DNA from: Scandinavium sp036409475
GTDB lineage: Bacteria; Pseudomonadota; Gammaproteobacteria; Enterobacterales; Enterobacteriaceae
Direction: 5' to 3'
Assembly: GCF_036409475.1 (NCBI RefSeq)
Contig: NZ_JAYRCK010000005.1
Location: forward strand, 124,001 to 188,000
DNA: 64,000 nucleotides
Below the pieces are notes generated by a model that had not been told where the DNA came from, did not search any database, and saw only the letters and a program-made list of their open reading frames with translations. Position numbers and translations under genes: made by a program. Within the stretch, counting starts at the first letter, position 1, and the number at the start of each line of letters is the position of its first letter. Positions 16,877 to 25,742 of this stretch are shown here, in pieces.

Positions 16877-17636
16877 AGCCGAACCGGATCTGGCGATGCT
16901 GGCGGAAGCCGACTGGCAGGCGGCAGCGCAAGGTATTTCGGGGCCGGACCCGGCGTTAATGCGAGTGGCGATCGGCAATGACGAACAGGGCGCTGCAGAA
17001 CTAATGCTCCAGGCGCGCGATACCGACCCGTCCTTAACGCTGAATGCCGTCACACTGGGCGATACACGTGCACTTCCAATGTTACGGCAACTTGCGGCGC
17101 TTGGATTTGACGATCTCACGTTGCTACAGGCTGAACAGGATCTCCGATTTTCCGCCGCTTTCGTCGCGGAGCAGCTGGCAAATCACGCCCGGAAAACAGA
17201 GGCGGGGTTAGTGTTGCTCGGTACACAAAGTAGTGAAGGGCAAAACGGACAGACTGGCTGGCTGCTGGCAGAAATGCTGGGCTGGCCGTGTCTGTCGCAA
17301 GTGAGTGGGCTCAGCCCTGCAGAACAAGGATTTGTGGCCGAGTGTGAAGATACAGAGCAGCGCAGCCTTTGGCAGGTGAGGAAACCGACGGTACTGATCG
17401 TGCAAAATCGTGGGCAACTGGCGTTGAGAGTACCGGGCATGAGAGCCAAAATGGCTGCCGCAAAAGCAGACATCAGGCAACAGACCTGCCAGCCCTTGCA
17501 GCCTGATTTACTCTCCTGCAAGGCCTTAGCTCGCAGCATCCAGCACCGTGAAGGAGAGCTTATCAAAGAGCAAACACCACAAGACGCGGCCCGGCGTTTA
17601 TGGCGTGATTATCTCGCCGCAAGGAGGTTGTCATGA
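16854..17636 (+). CDS. ygcR: Electron transfer flavoprotein beta-like subunit YgcR
   Basis: A 260-residue protein starting MNILLAFKAEPD, as in E. coli YgcR, behind AGGGAAAGATCA inside the 3' end of ygcS. It is an ETF beta/FixA-like adenine-nucleotide alpha-hydrolase fold protein; LGTQSSEGQNGQTGWLLAEMLGWPC is split by the ETF-beta hallmark SSEGQ-TG at about residues 121-130. Its stop overlaps the ygcQ start in ATGA. With YgcQ it would form an ETF heterodimer taking electrons from a flavin dehydrogenase such as YgcU. Confidence 0.92.
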   Translation: MNILLAFKAEPDLAMLAEADWQAAAQGISGPDPALMRVAIGNDEQGAAELMLQARDTDPSLTLNAVTLGDTRALPMLRQLAALGFDDLTLLQAEQDLRFSAAFVAEQLANHARKTEAGLVLLGTQSSEGQNGQTGWLLAEMLGWPCLSQVSGLSPAEQGFVAECEDTEQRSLWQVRKPTVLIVQNRGQLALRVPGMRAKMAAAKADIRQQTCQPLQPDLLSCKALARSIQHREGELIKEQTPQDAARRLWRDYLAARRLS

Positions 17637-18478
17637 AAATCGCTCTGGTGCTGCTCAACGCAGAGGAACAGCCAAAGTTTGCCAATTTTATGGCCGATAA
17701 TTCGCTGACAGAATCCCACATTACCTGCTGGCGAATACCGAATAACAAGGCATCGAGTGAAGCGATGCTGGCTGCATTAGCGGCGAAATATAGGGCCTCT
17801 CCCGTGGATATTCTTCTGTTCCCTTCGACGATAAAAGGTGACGAGCTTGCCACGCGGCTGGCCTGGCGTCTTAAAGGAAACGCGGTTTGTCAGGCGCTCA
17901 CTTGCGATGTGACACAGAAGACGGTGACCAAAGCCGCGTACGGAAATGGGCTCTTAGCCACACTTAGCGTGCAGCGTTTCCCGCTTTGCTTGTCGCTGTC
18001 TCGCCAGCTACCGCAGCAAGATGTCGTTCTTTCGTTGCAACCAGAAGAGTGCGATCTTGAAATTGTTCCTCAGCCCGGGGAATTGCCTTCCCCGCAAATC
18101 CTCAGTCAATCACAGCATCCGCTGCAAACGGCCAAATGGGTGATGGCGAGCGGACTGGGTGCTAGCGGCGACGCTTTCCAACCGCTGGCTGCGGCACTTG
18201 GTGCGGAACAGGGCTTCACGCGGCAACGGGTGATGGCGGGAGGCTGTGATGAACAGCGAATGATCGGCATTTCCGGGCAGAGTGTTGCGCCTGACGTTTG
18301 TCTGGTCGTGGGCGCTTCCGGTGCATCAGCTTTTATGGCTGGTGTGCAGCAAAGCCGTCTGATTGTTGCCATCAACAACGATCCCGCCGCGCCAGTTTTT
18401 GCCGCGGCGGATGTGGGCATTGTCGGGGATGCCGAGGAAGTGCTTACAGAGCTTGTGCAGTGCGCCGGGCAGGATTAA
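17633..18478 (+). CDS. ygcQ: Electron transfer flavoprotein alpha-like subunit YgcQ
   Basis: A 281-residue ETF alpha/FixB-like protein. The C-terminal FAD-binding domain shows VVGASGASAFMAGVQQSR followed by INNDPAAPVFAAADVGIVGD (about 220-268), the canonical FAD/AMP-binding signature. It overlaps ygcR by four bases. It ends in a TAA that overlaps the TAA of the convergent ygcP gene, so both transcripts run into each other with no terminator between them. It should partner YgcR and pass electrons to the YgcN/YgcO quinone-linked pair. Confidence 0.93.
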   Translation: MKIALVLLNAEEQPKFANFMADNSLTESHITCWRIPNNKASSEAMLAALAAKYRASPVDILLFPSTIKGDELATRLAWRLKGNAVCQALTCDVTQKTVTKAAYGNGLLATLSVQRFPLCLSLSRQLPQQDVVLSLQPEECDLEIVPQPGELPSPQILSQSQHPLQTAKWVMASGLGASGDAFQPLAAALGAEQGFTRQRVMAGGCDEQRMIGISGQSVAPDVCLVVGASGASAFMAGVQQSRLIVAINNDPAAPVFAAADVGIVGDAEEVLTELVQCAGQD

Positions 18479-19050
18479 TTCAGCTTTTTGGCCAACTTCC
18501 AGACGTCGATATTGGTTGTCGACAACGCTGCTACTCCGGCGGCAATCGCGTTACGGGCATCTTCTTCATCGCAGACCAGGCCGCCTGCAATCAGCGGCTG
18601 GCGTACTTTCTCCGTTACCCAGTTCAGCACTTTCGGCATGCAGCCTGGTAAGATTTCAATGCAGTCGGCGTTCGACTGTGCGACCTGCTTATCGATATTG
18701 TGGAAGGAAATGGAATCGACGATAAACAAGCGATGGATGCAGAAATACCCCTCAGCCCTGGCGGCTTTCAGCATGTTCGGCTTGGTGCTGATTATGCCGT
18801 CTGCCTGGGTCACCAGTTTCAAAAACTGAATCACCACCTCTTTATTGGACGCGCCTTCCAGTAAATCGACGTGGATGAAGCAGAATTTCCCCGCCTGTTT
18901 GATCTTCTGCACAATCCCGGTGATGGTGCAGATGTTGCCGTACAGCACCGAAATAAACTGGCAATCGGACTCAATCGCCAGCTGCAGGCTGGCATTATCT
19001 TTGACCGCGGCGATCACCGGGTTTTGTCTCAGCAGGTGAAGTAAAGGCAC
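18475..19050 (-). CDS. ygcP: GlpP-family RNA antiterminator YgcP
   Basis: The 191-residue protein belongs to the GlpP family of glycerol-3-phosphate-responsive antiterminators, small TIM-barrel RNA-binding regulators; it matches E. coli YgcP. VAAVKDN-like AAVKDNASLQ, FIHVDLLEGASN, GIISTKPNML and PLIAGGLVCDEEDARNAI are the family's conserved strands and phosphate-site elements. The GTG at 19050 behind AAGGATGTCT is chosen; longer upstream readings run into ygcO without homology. It is last in ygcN-O-P. No target has been assigned to it as far as I know. The homologous switch elements in the ygcW and yqcE leaders are natural candidates. Confidence 0.9.
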   Translation of the reverse strand: MPLLHLLRQNPVIAAVKDNASLQLAIESDCQFISVLYGNICTITGIVQKIKQAGKFCFIHVDLLEGASNKEVVIQFLKLVTQADGIISTKPNMLKAARAEGYFCIHRLFIVDSISFHNIDKQVAQSNADCIEILPGCMPKVLNWVTEKVRQPLIAGGLVCDEEDARNAIAAGVAALSTTNIDVWKLAKKLN

Positions 19051-19069
19051 ACAGACATCCTTACAGTGG

Positions 19070-19342
19070 TTAACCAAAACGCAGGGTGATCCCCGCGCCA
19101 GAAGAGGGATATTGCCAGTCGTCCAGCAGGTCTTGCCCGGCAATCAGTCGACAGCAGCCACATTCCAGACAGCCCTGAAAATGCACATTTACCCTGCCAT
19201 TGGCATCTCGCTTAAACAACCCGGCGGGGCAGATTTTTTCCAGCAACGCACATTGCTCGTCGCTCAGCGATTCTTGAACCGCGATATGCGGGGTCTTCGC
19301 CGGGCGATAACAATTTCTGGTAAGGCTTTCGTTTACAGACAT
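19070..19342 (-). CDS. ygcO: Ferredoxin-like protein YgcO
   Basis: A 90-residue FixX-type ferredoxin-like protein with cysteines in ICPAGLF (about residue 38) and CLECGCCR (about 58-65), enough for one iron-sulfur cluster. It overlaps the end of ygcN by 10 bases and is followed closely by ygcP. FixC and FixX homologues together make an ETF:quinone oxidoreductase, so YgcO probably forms the iron-sulfur part of YgcN's membrane-facing electron outlet. Confidence 0.9.
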   Translation of the reverse strand: MSVNESLTRNCYRPAKTPHIAVQESLSDEQCALLEKICPAGLFKRDANGRVNVHFQGCLECGCCRLIAGQDLLDDWQYPSSGAGITLRFG

Positions 19343-20601
19343 TTCAGGCTCCTCACAATATCGGCCCCTAATCGCAGCGGGCCGAAGCGACGGCTTTGAC
19401 GCAATAGCGTTCGCCACACCGCCGGGTTCGCTTCGGCTTCTGCCCTCGTCATTTCTTGCAACACTGCCTGAGTGAACGTGGGCCACTGGCGGTACCAGCT
19501 TTCCCGCTGGAGAAGAGCCGGAACGTGTCGATAACGCTGAAGTTGCTGCCAAAGCGCACTGCGAGTGAGATGCTGATTGTAGAGTTGATGCAGAGGTTTT
19601 CCCGGCGACTGAAAGTGTGTGATAAGCGTTTCGGCAGCGGCTTTGGCATTCAGCATCGCCATGTCCATTCCGCGGATCGTTACGCCAGTATTGATACAAG
19701 TGCGAAGCGTATCCCCCACCAGAAGCCAGCCTTCCCCGGCACGTTGCAGTGGCATACTGTTCAGGCCACCTTCGGGCACCAGATGTGCGCCATACTCCAG
19801 CGTTTCAGCCTCGCGCACTAACGGCCGAATAGAAGGGTGATTTTTCAGTTTCGCCAGTAAGGCAGAGGCTTCACCCGGGCCATTGCGCAGCGAAGTGAGC
19901 GGCACGACTACACCCAGCGACAGCGTCTGTTTGTTGGTATACAGAAAAGCGCCAGCCGGTTTGGTGCCGCAGACTTGCCCGCTGAACAGCCAGGCCGTGC
20001 CTTGATTGGCTTCCAGGTGAAAACGTTCATTGATTCGACCGGCTTCCAGCGACAGCGTTTCTTTAATGCCCAGCGCCATGCTGTGCAGTTCAGGCCGCGG
20101 AACAAACCCCTGTTGCTCGGCAAGCAGGCTGTTAGCGCCTTCGGCCAGAACCACAACCCTGGCTCTGATCATTTCGCCTTCACACACCACGCCTGCAACC
20201 CGTCCATTTTCACGATACAGTGATTCAACCGTCACGCCGCATAAAAGCTGCGCGCCTGCGGATTCAGCCTGAGCCGCAAGCCACGGATCGAAACGGGCCC
20301 GAAGGATACTCCAGGAAGGGCTTACCGGATTTTGTCCACCAAGCGTGGTTCCGCCATCGGCGGTCAAAAGCGTGAAGTTTTCGCGAGTGATAGTGCGCTC
20401 AAGCGGGGCGTGTTGCTGAAAATCAGGAAGGATGTCGGCGAGGGCATAACCATACAGTCTGCCGCCAGAGAGGTTTTTGCTGCCCGGTTGTTCGCCGCGT
20501 TCCAGCAGCAGAACCGACAACCCGGCACGGGCACAAAGCAGGGCGCAGGTGGAACCTGCTATTCCTGCGCCGATAATAATAACGTCGAAATCGTCCGCCA
20601 C
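19333..20601 (-). CDS. ygcN: FixC-like flavoprotein YgcN (ETF:quinone oxidoreductase-like)
   Basis: A 422-residue FAD oxidoreductase. The N-terminal Rossmann motif DVIIIGAGIAGSTCALL (about 5-21) and the C-terminal FAD element LLVGDTLRTCINTGVTIRG (about 290) are clear. The GTG at 20601 behind AAAGGAGCGCAAG is preferred over the GTG nine codons upstream, matching the 423-residue E. coli protein. It starts the ygcN-O-P unit 80 bases after queD. A CACCCT/AGGGTG hairpin lies before it, but no switch like those of ygcW and yqcE. Its likely role is passing electrons from the YgcQR flavoprotein to the quinone pool. Confidence 0.92.
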   Translation of the reverse strand: MADDFDVIIIGAGIAGSTCALLCARAGLSVLLLERGEQPGSKNLSGGRLYGYALADILPDFQQHAPLERTITRENFTLLTADGGTTLGGQNPVSPSWSILRARFDPWLAAQAESAGAQLLCGVTVESLYRENGRVAGVVCEGEMIRARVVVLAEGANSLLAEQQGFVPRPELHSMALGIKETLSLEAGRINERFHLEANQGTAWLFSGQVCGTKPAGAFLYTNKQTLSLGVVVPLTSLRNGPGEASALLAKLKNHPSIRPLVREAETLEYGAHLVPEGGLNSMPLQRAGEGWLLVGDTLRTCINTGVTIRGMDMAMLNAKAAAETLITHFQSPGKPLHQLYNQHLTRSALWQQLQRYRHVPALLQRESWYRQWPTFTQAVLQEMTRAEAEANPAVWRTLLRQSRRFGPLRLGADIVRSLKCL

Positions 20602-20681
20602 CTTGCGCTCCTTTTCCTCAGAGCGCACACCCTACCATGGCGGGTTTAAAGGGTGTTTGACCGCTGCCGCAAAGGCAACAA

Positions 20682-21047
20682 TCACTCGCCGCGATAAATG
20701 CAGCCAGCGGTGCAGGTCTCTTTAATCATCACCGCGCTCAGCAGTGGAACCAGCGGTTTGATTTCATTCCAAATCCACTTTGCCAGCACTTCACTGGTTG
20801 GGTTTTCAAGACCCGGAATATCGTTCAGATAGAAGTGATCCAGACGATCGTAGGTCGGTTTGAAGGCGGCCTTCAGCTCAGCAAAGTCCATGATCCAGCC
20901 TGTATGCGGGTCGACCTCGCCGGTAATTTCCAGACGCACCATAAAGGAGTGTCCGTGCAGGCGACCGCACTTGTGGCCTTCCGGCACGTGCGGCAGGTGG
21001 TGAGCAGCTTCAAACATAAAATCTTTAAACAGGGTGGTGGACATCAT
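20682..21047 (-). CDS. queD: 6-carboxy-5,6,7,8-tetrahydropterin synthase
   Basis: QueD converts dihydroneopterin triphosphate to 6-carboxytetrahydropterin, the step before QueE in queuosine synthesis. The 121-residue protein shows the zinc histidines His16, His31 and His33 and the catalytic Cys27 in HKCGRLHGHSF. It lies upstream of ygcN on the same strand and divergent from cysJ. Confidence 0.97.
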   Translation of the reverse strand: MMSTTLFKDFMFEAAHHLPHVPEGHKCGRLHGHSFMVRLEITGEVDPHTGWIMDFAELKAAFKPTYDRLDHFYLNDIPGLENPTSEVLAKWIWNEIKPLVPLLSAVMIKETCTAGCIYRGE

Positions 21048-21351
21048 GAACTCTCGAAAAATGCGGAAAAAACCGGCGAATCTTACCGCAAAGGGCGTTT
21101 TTTCGCATTAACTAAAACCGCCATTAAAACGAGCACCGCGATGGGAGGCGAGTATTCCCTGAAAAACAGAGAAATATCATAGAGATAATTAACCAGTTTT
21201 GCCGATAAAGCTGATAGCTAAAACAGGTTAGTCCATTTGGTTATTTATTATTTCCAACCCTTCTTTAATTGTTATTATTCCTGCCGTTAACCTTACTGTT
21301 ACTTGAGTTATTACGCTAAAAATTGGCTCTGCTACTGGAACATAACAACGC
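21048..21351. promoter_or_regulatory. queD-cysJ divergent intergenic region
   Basis: A 304-bp AT-rich gap. TATTAT at 21273-21278 could be the cysJ -10, giving a leader of about 67 bases; no good -35 is seen upstream of it, as expected for a CysB-activated promoter. I cannot place the CysB sites exactly, because their consensus is loose. Confidence 0.5.
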
Positions 21352-23157
21352 ATGACGACACAGGCCCCACCTTCCGCTTTGCTACCGTTAAACCCGGAGC
21401 AACTGGCACGCCTGCAGGCGGCCACGACCGATCTTTCACCGACGCAGCTTGCGTGGGTCTCCGGCTATTTCTGGGGCATGCTGAATCAGCAGCCCGGCGC
21501 AACCGTGGCGGCAACGCCTGCGGCGGTTGAAGCGCCGGCTATCACGCTGATTTCTGCTTCACAAACCGGCAATGCTCGCCGCGTGGCAGAACAGCTTCGC
21601 GATGATTTGCTGGCGGCCAAACTTAACGTCAAGCTGGTGAATGCGGGCGACTACAAATTCAAACAAATCGCTCAGGAAAAACTGCTGGTGGTGGTGACGT
21701 CGACTCAGGGCGAAGGTGAGCCGCCGGAAGAAGCCGTTGCGTTGCATAAGTTCCTGTTCTCGAAAAAAGCACCGAAACTGAACGGCACCGCATTTGCGGT
21801 TTTTGGTCTCGGCGATACGTCCTATGAATTCTTCTGTCAGTCCGGCAAAGACTTCGACAGCAAACTGGCTGAACTGGGCGCAGAACGCCTGTTGGATCGC
21901 GTAGATACCGACGTTGAATACCAGACGGCGGCGGCAGAATGGCGCGAACGCATTGTTGATGTGCTGAAAGCGCGTGCGCCAAAAGAGACGTCTGCTCAGG
22001 CTGCACTGACGGCAGCAGGCGTGGTGAATGAAGTTCACTCCAGCCCGTACACCAAAGAAGCACCGCTGACCGCGACGCTTTCTGTGAATCAAAAAATCAC
22101 CGGCCGTGATTCCGAAAAAGACGTGCGTCACATCGAAATCGATCTGGCCGACTCAGGTCTGCGTTATCAGCCAGGCGATGCGCTGGGCGTCTGGTATCAG
22201 AATGATGCCGCGCTGGTTCAGGAACTGGTCGAACTGCTGTGGCTGAAAGGCACCGAATCCGTCACCGTTCACGATAAAGCAATGCCGCTGAGTGAAGCGC
22301 TGGAATGGCATCTCGAATTGACGGTCAACACCGGCAATATCGTGGAAAATTACGCCACGCTGACCCGCAGCGAATCATTGTTGCCACTGGTGGGCGATAA
22401 GGCGAAATTGCAGCACTACGCCGCGACGACGCCGATTGTGGATATGGTGCGTTTCTCACCGGCACAGCTGGATGCACAAGCGTTGGTGGATTTACTGCGC
22501 CCGCTGACGCCACGCCTTTATTCCATCGCCTCTTCTCAGGCTGAAGTGGAAACCGAAGTTCACGTGACCGTCGGCGTTGTGCGTTACGACATCGAAGGCC
22601 GTGCGCGTACAGGTGGTGCTTCCAGCTTCCTCGCCGATCGCGTGGAAGAAGACGGCGAAGTGCGCGTGTTCATCGAGCATAACGATAACTTCCGTTTGCC
22701 AGCGAACCCGCAAACGCCGGTCATCATGATTGGCCCTGGCACCGGGATTGCACCGTTCCGTGCGTTCATGCAGCAGCGTGCCGCAGACGGCGCGGAAGGA
22801 AAAAACTGGTTGTTCTTCGGCAACCCGCATTTCACCGACGACTTCCTGTATCAGGTGGAATGGCAGCGTCTGGTCAAAGACGGCGTGCTGAGCAACATCT
22901 CTCTGGCCTGGTCCAGAGATCAAAAAGAAAAAATCTACGTACAAGACAAACTGCGCGAACAGGGCGCAGAGCTGTGGCGCTGGATCAATGACGGTGCCCA
23001 CATTTATGTCTGTGGCGACGCTAATCGCATGGCGAAAGATGTCGAGCAGGCGTTACTGGAAGTGATTGCTGAATTTGGTGCGATGGACGCCGAAGCGGCA
23101 GACGATTATTTAAGTGAGCTGCGCGTAGAGCGCCGTTATCAGCGAGATGTCTACTAA
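21352..23157 (+). CDS. cysJ: Sulfite reductase flavoprotein subunit
   Basis: CysJ is the NADPH-dependent diflavin subunit feeding electrons to CysI for six-electron reduction of sulfite. The 601-residue protein has an FMN flavodoxin domain (SASQTGNARRVAEQL, about 66-80), an FAD domain (RLYSIASSQAEV, about 387) and NADPH-binding elements (GPGTGIAPFRAF, about 463; CGDANRMAKDVE, about 555), ending in the RRYQRDVY tail typical of this family. Its stop TAA shares its last A with the cysI ATG. Confidence 0.98.
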   Translation: MTTQAPPSALLPLNPEQLARLQAATTDLSPTQLAWVSGYFWGMLNQQPGATVAATPAAVEAPAITLISASQTGNARRVAEQLRDDLLAAKLNVKLVNAGDYKFKQIAQEKLLVVVTSTQGEGEPPEEAVALHKFLFSKKAPKLNGTAFAVFGLGDTSYEFFCQSGKDFDSKLAELGAERLLDRVDTDVEYQTAAAEWRERIVDVLKARAPKETSAQAALTAAGVVNEVHSSPYTKEAPLTATLSVNQKITGRDSEKDVRHIEIDLADSGLRYQPGDALGVWYQNDAALVQELVELLWLKGTESVTVHDKAMPLSEALEWHLELTVNTGNIVENYATLTRSESLLPLVGDKAKLQHYAATTPIVDMVRFSPAQLDAQALVDLLRPLTPRLYSIASSQAEVETEVHVTVGVVRYDIEGRARTGGASSFLADRVEEDGEVRVFIEHNDNFRLPANPQTPVIMIGPGTGIAPFRAFMQQRAADGAEGKNWLFFGNPHFTDDFLYQVEWQRLVKDGVLSNISLAWSRDQKEKIYVQDKLREQGAELWRWINDGAHIYVCGDANRMAKDVEQALLEVIAEFGAMDAEAADDYLSELRVERRYQRDVY

Positions 23158-24869
23158 TGAGCGAAAAACACCCAGGCCCTTTAGTGGTCGAAGGCAAGCT
23201 GTCAGACGCTGAACGTCTGAAAAAAGAGAGCAATTATCTGCGCGGAACCATCGCGGAAGATTTGCATGACGGCCTGACCGGCGGCTTCAATGGCGATAAC
23301 TTCCTGCTGATCCGTTTCCACGGCATGTACCAGCAGGATGACCGTGATATTCGCGCTGAGCGTGCAGAGCAAAAACTCGAACCACGTCATGCCATGATGC
23401 TGCGCTGCCGTTTGCCGGGCGGGATTATCACCACCAAACAGTGGCAGGCGATCGATAAATTTGCTGAGAACAACACGATCTACGGCAGCATTCGCCTGAC
23501 CAACCGTCAGACGTTCCAGTTCCACGGCATTCTGAAAAAGAACGTTAAACCTGCGCACCAGATGCTGCATGAAGTTGGCCTGGACGCGCTGGCCACCGCG
23601 AATGACGTGAACCGTAATGTGCTTTGTACCTCGAACCCGGTGGAGTCTGAACTGCACGCCGAAGCGTACGAGTGGGCGAAGAAGCTCTCTGAGCATCTGC
23701 TGCCACGCACTCGCGCCTATGCAGAGATCTGGCACGATCAGGAAAAAGTGGCGACAACCGACGAAGAGCCGATCCTGGGCGAAACCTATCTGCCGCGTAA
23801 GTTTAAAACGACGGTTGTGATCCCTCCGCAGAACGATGTGGATTTGCATGCCAACGACATGAACTTTGTCGCGGTCGCCGAGAACGGCAAACTGGTAGGC
23901 TTCAACCTGCTGGTGGGCGGCGGGTTATCTATCGATCACGGTAATAAGAAAACGTATGCCCGCACGGCGAGCGAATTTGGTTTCCTGCCGCTGGAACACA
24001 CGCTTGCCGTGGCGGAAGCGGTGGTCACCACGCAGCGTGACTGGGGCAACCGTACCGATCGTAAAAATGCCAAAACCAAATACACCCTTGAGCGCGTCGG
24101 TGTAGATGTGTTCAAAGCGGAAGTAGAACGTCGCGCAGGCATGACCTTCGCCCCGATTCGCCCGTATGAATTTACCGGACGCGGCGATCGCATCGGCTGG
24201 GTCAAAGGCATCGACAGCAAATGGCACCTGACGTTGTTCATCGAGAACGGCCGTATTCTGGATTATCCGGGCCGTCCGCTGAAAACCGGTCTGCTGGAGA
24301 TAGCAAAGATCCACAAAGGCGATTTCCGCCTGACCGCGAACCAGAACCTGATTATTGCCGGCGTGCCGGAAAGCCAGAAAGCGAAGATTGAAAAACTCGC
24401 GCAAGAGCATGGGTTAATGAACGCAGTGAAGCCGCAGCGTGAAAACTCAATGGCCTGTGTGGCTTTCCCAACCTGCCCACTGGCCATGGCCGAAGCTGAG
24501 CGTTTCCTGCCATCGTTTATCGACAAAGTGGAAGCGGTCATGGAACGTCACGGCGTGGGCGAAGAGCACATAGTTCTGCGTGTAACCGGCTGCCCGAATG
24601 GCTGTGGCCGTGCGCTGTTGGCAGAGTTAGGCTTGGTAGGCAAAGCGCCAGGTCGCTACAACCTGCACCTGGGCGGCAACCGCATGGGCACACGCATTCC
24701 GCGTATGTACCGAGAGAACATCACCGAGTCTGAGATTCTGGATTCCGTGGACGAGCTGGTAGGCCGCTGGGCGAAAGAACGTGAAGCTAATGAAGGCTTC
24801 GGCGATTTCACCGTGCGTGCAGGGATTGTGCGTCCTGTGCTCGATCCGGCTCGCGATTTCTGGGAATAA
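23157..24869 (+). CDS. cysI: Sulfite reductase hemoprotein subunit
   Basis: CysI carries siroheme and a [4Fe-4S] cluster and reduces sulfite to sulfide. The 570-residue protein shows the two cysteine pairs that ligate the coupled cluster: AFPTCPLAMAEAE (about 434-440 region) and VTGCPNGCGRALLAE (about 479-483). It is translationally coupled to cysJ. Its siroheme cofactor may be supported by the CysG-like gene at 47318 in the same window. Confidence 0.98.
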   Translation: MSEKHPGPLVVEGKLSDAERLKKESNYLRGTIAEDLHDGLTGGFNGDNFLLIRFHGMYQQDDRDIRAERAEQKLEPRHAMMLRCRLPGGIITTKQWQAIDKFAENNTIYGSIRLTNRQTFQFHGILKKNVKPAHQMLHEVGLDALATANDVNRNVLCTSNPVESELHAEAYEWAKKLSEHLLPRTRAYAEIWHDQEKVATTDEEPILGETYLPRKFKTTVVIPPQNDVDLHANDMNFVAVAENGKLVGFNLLVGGGLSIDHGNKKTYARTASEFGFLPLEHTLAVAEAVVTTQRDWGNRTDRKNAKTKYTLERVGVDVFKAEVERRAGMTFAPIRPYEFTGRGDRIGWVKGIDSKWHLTLFIENGRILDYPGRPLKTGLLEIAKIHKGDFRLTANQNLIIAGVPESQKAKIEKLAQEHGLMNAVKPQRENSMACVAFPTCPLAMAEAERFLPSFIDKVEAVMERHGVGEEHIVLRVTGCPNGCGRALLAELGLVGKAPGRYNLHLGGNRMGTRIPRMYRENITESEILDSVDELVGRWAKEREANEGFGDFTVRAGIVRPVLDPARDFWE

Positions 24870-24878
24870 CGTGATAAC

Positions 24879-24955
24879 GCCGGATGGCGCTAACGCTTAT
24901 CCGGCCTACAAAGCACGTAGGCCGGGCAAACGCAGTGCCGCCCGGCATCATCAGG
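24879..24955. repeat. REP/BIME element between cysI and cysH
   Basis: GCCGGATGGCGCTAACGC and its inverted partner GCCGCCCGGCATCATCAGG flank ATCCGGCCTAC / GTAGGCCGGG. The element probably modulates mRNA stability within the cysJIH transcript. Confidence 0.85.
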
Positions 24956-24969
24956 CTTGAGAGGTAACC

Positions 24970-25704
24970 ATGTCATTACTCAATCTGAACGCCTTAAACG
25001 AACTGCCGAAAGTTGACCGCGTGCTGCAACTGGCGGAAACCAACGCTCAACTGGAAAAGCTTAGCGCCGAAGAACGCGTTGCCTGGGCGCTGGAAAATCT
25101 GCCCGGCGAGTATGTGCTCTCTTCAAGCTTTGGGATTCAGGCGGCGGTGAGTCTGCATCTGGTTAATCAGGTCAGCCCGGGTATTCCGGTTATCCTTACC
25201 GATACCGGCTATTTATTCCCGGAGACTTATCAGTTTATCGATGAGCTGACCGACAAGCTGAAGCTGAACCTGAAGATTTATCGTGCCGAGCAGAGTCCGG
25301 CGTGGCAGGAAGCGCGTTACGGTAAGCTGTGGGAGCAGGGCGTTGAAGGCATTGAGAAATACAATGACATCAACAAAGTCGAACCGATGAACCGGGCGCT
25401 GAAAGAGTTGAAAGCGCAAACCTGGTTTGCTGGTCTGCGCCGTGAACAATCCGGCAGCCGCGCCACGCTTCCGGTACTGGCTGTGCAGCGTGAAGTTTTC
25501 AAAGTGCTGCCGATTATCGACTGGGACAACCGCACGGTGTACCAGTACCTGCAAAAGCATGGCCTGAAATACCATCCGCTCTGGGATCAGGGCTATTTGT
25601 CTGTGGGCGATACGCACACCACTAAAAAATGGGAACCTGGCATGGCCGAAGAAGAAACTCGTTTCTTTGGCTTAAAACGCGAATGCGGGCTGCACGAAGG
25701 GTAA
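24970..25704 (+). CDS. cysH: Phosphoadenosine phosphosulfate reductase
   Basis: CysH reduces PAPS to sulfite and PAP with thioredoxin as donor. The 244-residue protein has the PP-loop-like SSSFGIQAAVSLHL (about 50-63), the substrate arginines in GLRREQSGSRATLP (about 155) and the catalytic C-terminal KRECGLHEG with the single redox cysteine (about Cys239). It follows cysI by 100 bases containing a REP element. Confidence 0.97.
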   Translation: MSLLNLNALNELPKVDRVLQLAETNAQLEKLSAEERVAWALENLPGEYVLSSSFGIQAAVSLHLVNQVSPGIPVILTDTGYLFPETYQFIDELTDKLKLNLKIYRAEQSPAWQEARYGKLWEQGVEGIEKYNDINKVEPMNRALKELKAQTWFAGLRREQSGSRATLPVLAVQREVFKVLPIIDWDNRTVYQYLQKHGLKYHPLWDQGYLSVGDTHTTKKWEPGMAEEETRFFGLKRECGLHEG

Positions 25705-25716
25705 GTAACTTTTTTC

Positions 25717-25742
25717 AGGCGGAGCGTTTGCTTCGCCTTTTT
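25717..25742 (+). terminator. cysH intrinsic terminator
   Basis: AGGCGGAGC-GTTT-GCTTCGCCT at 25717-25738 (one wobble) followed by TTTT ends the cysJIH unit. Confidence 0.88.

Noticed and set aside
20622..20649. CACCCT/AGGGTG hairpin before ygcN as a third antitermination switch
   Set aside because: No U run follows and the AGAGANNNNGAGAAA loop is absent, so it does not fit the ygcW/yqcE element.
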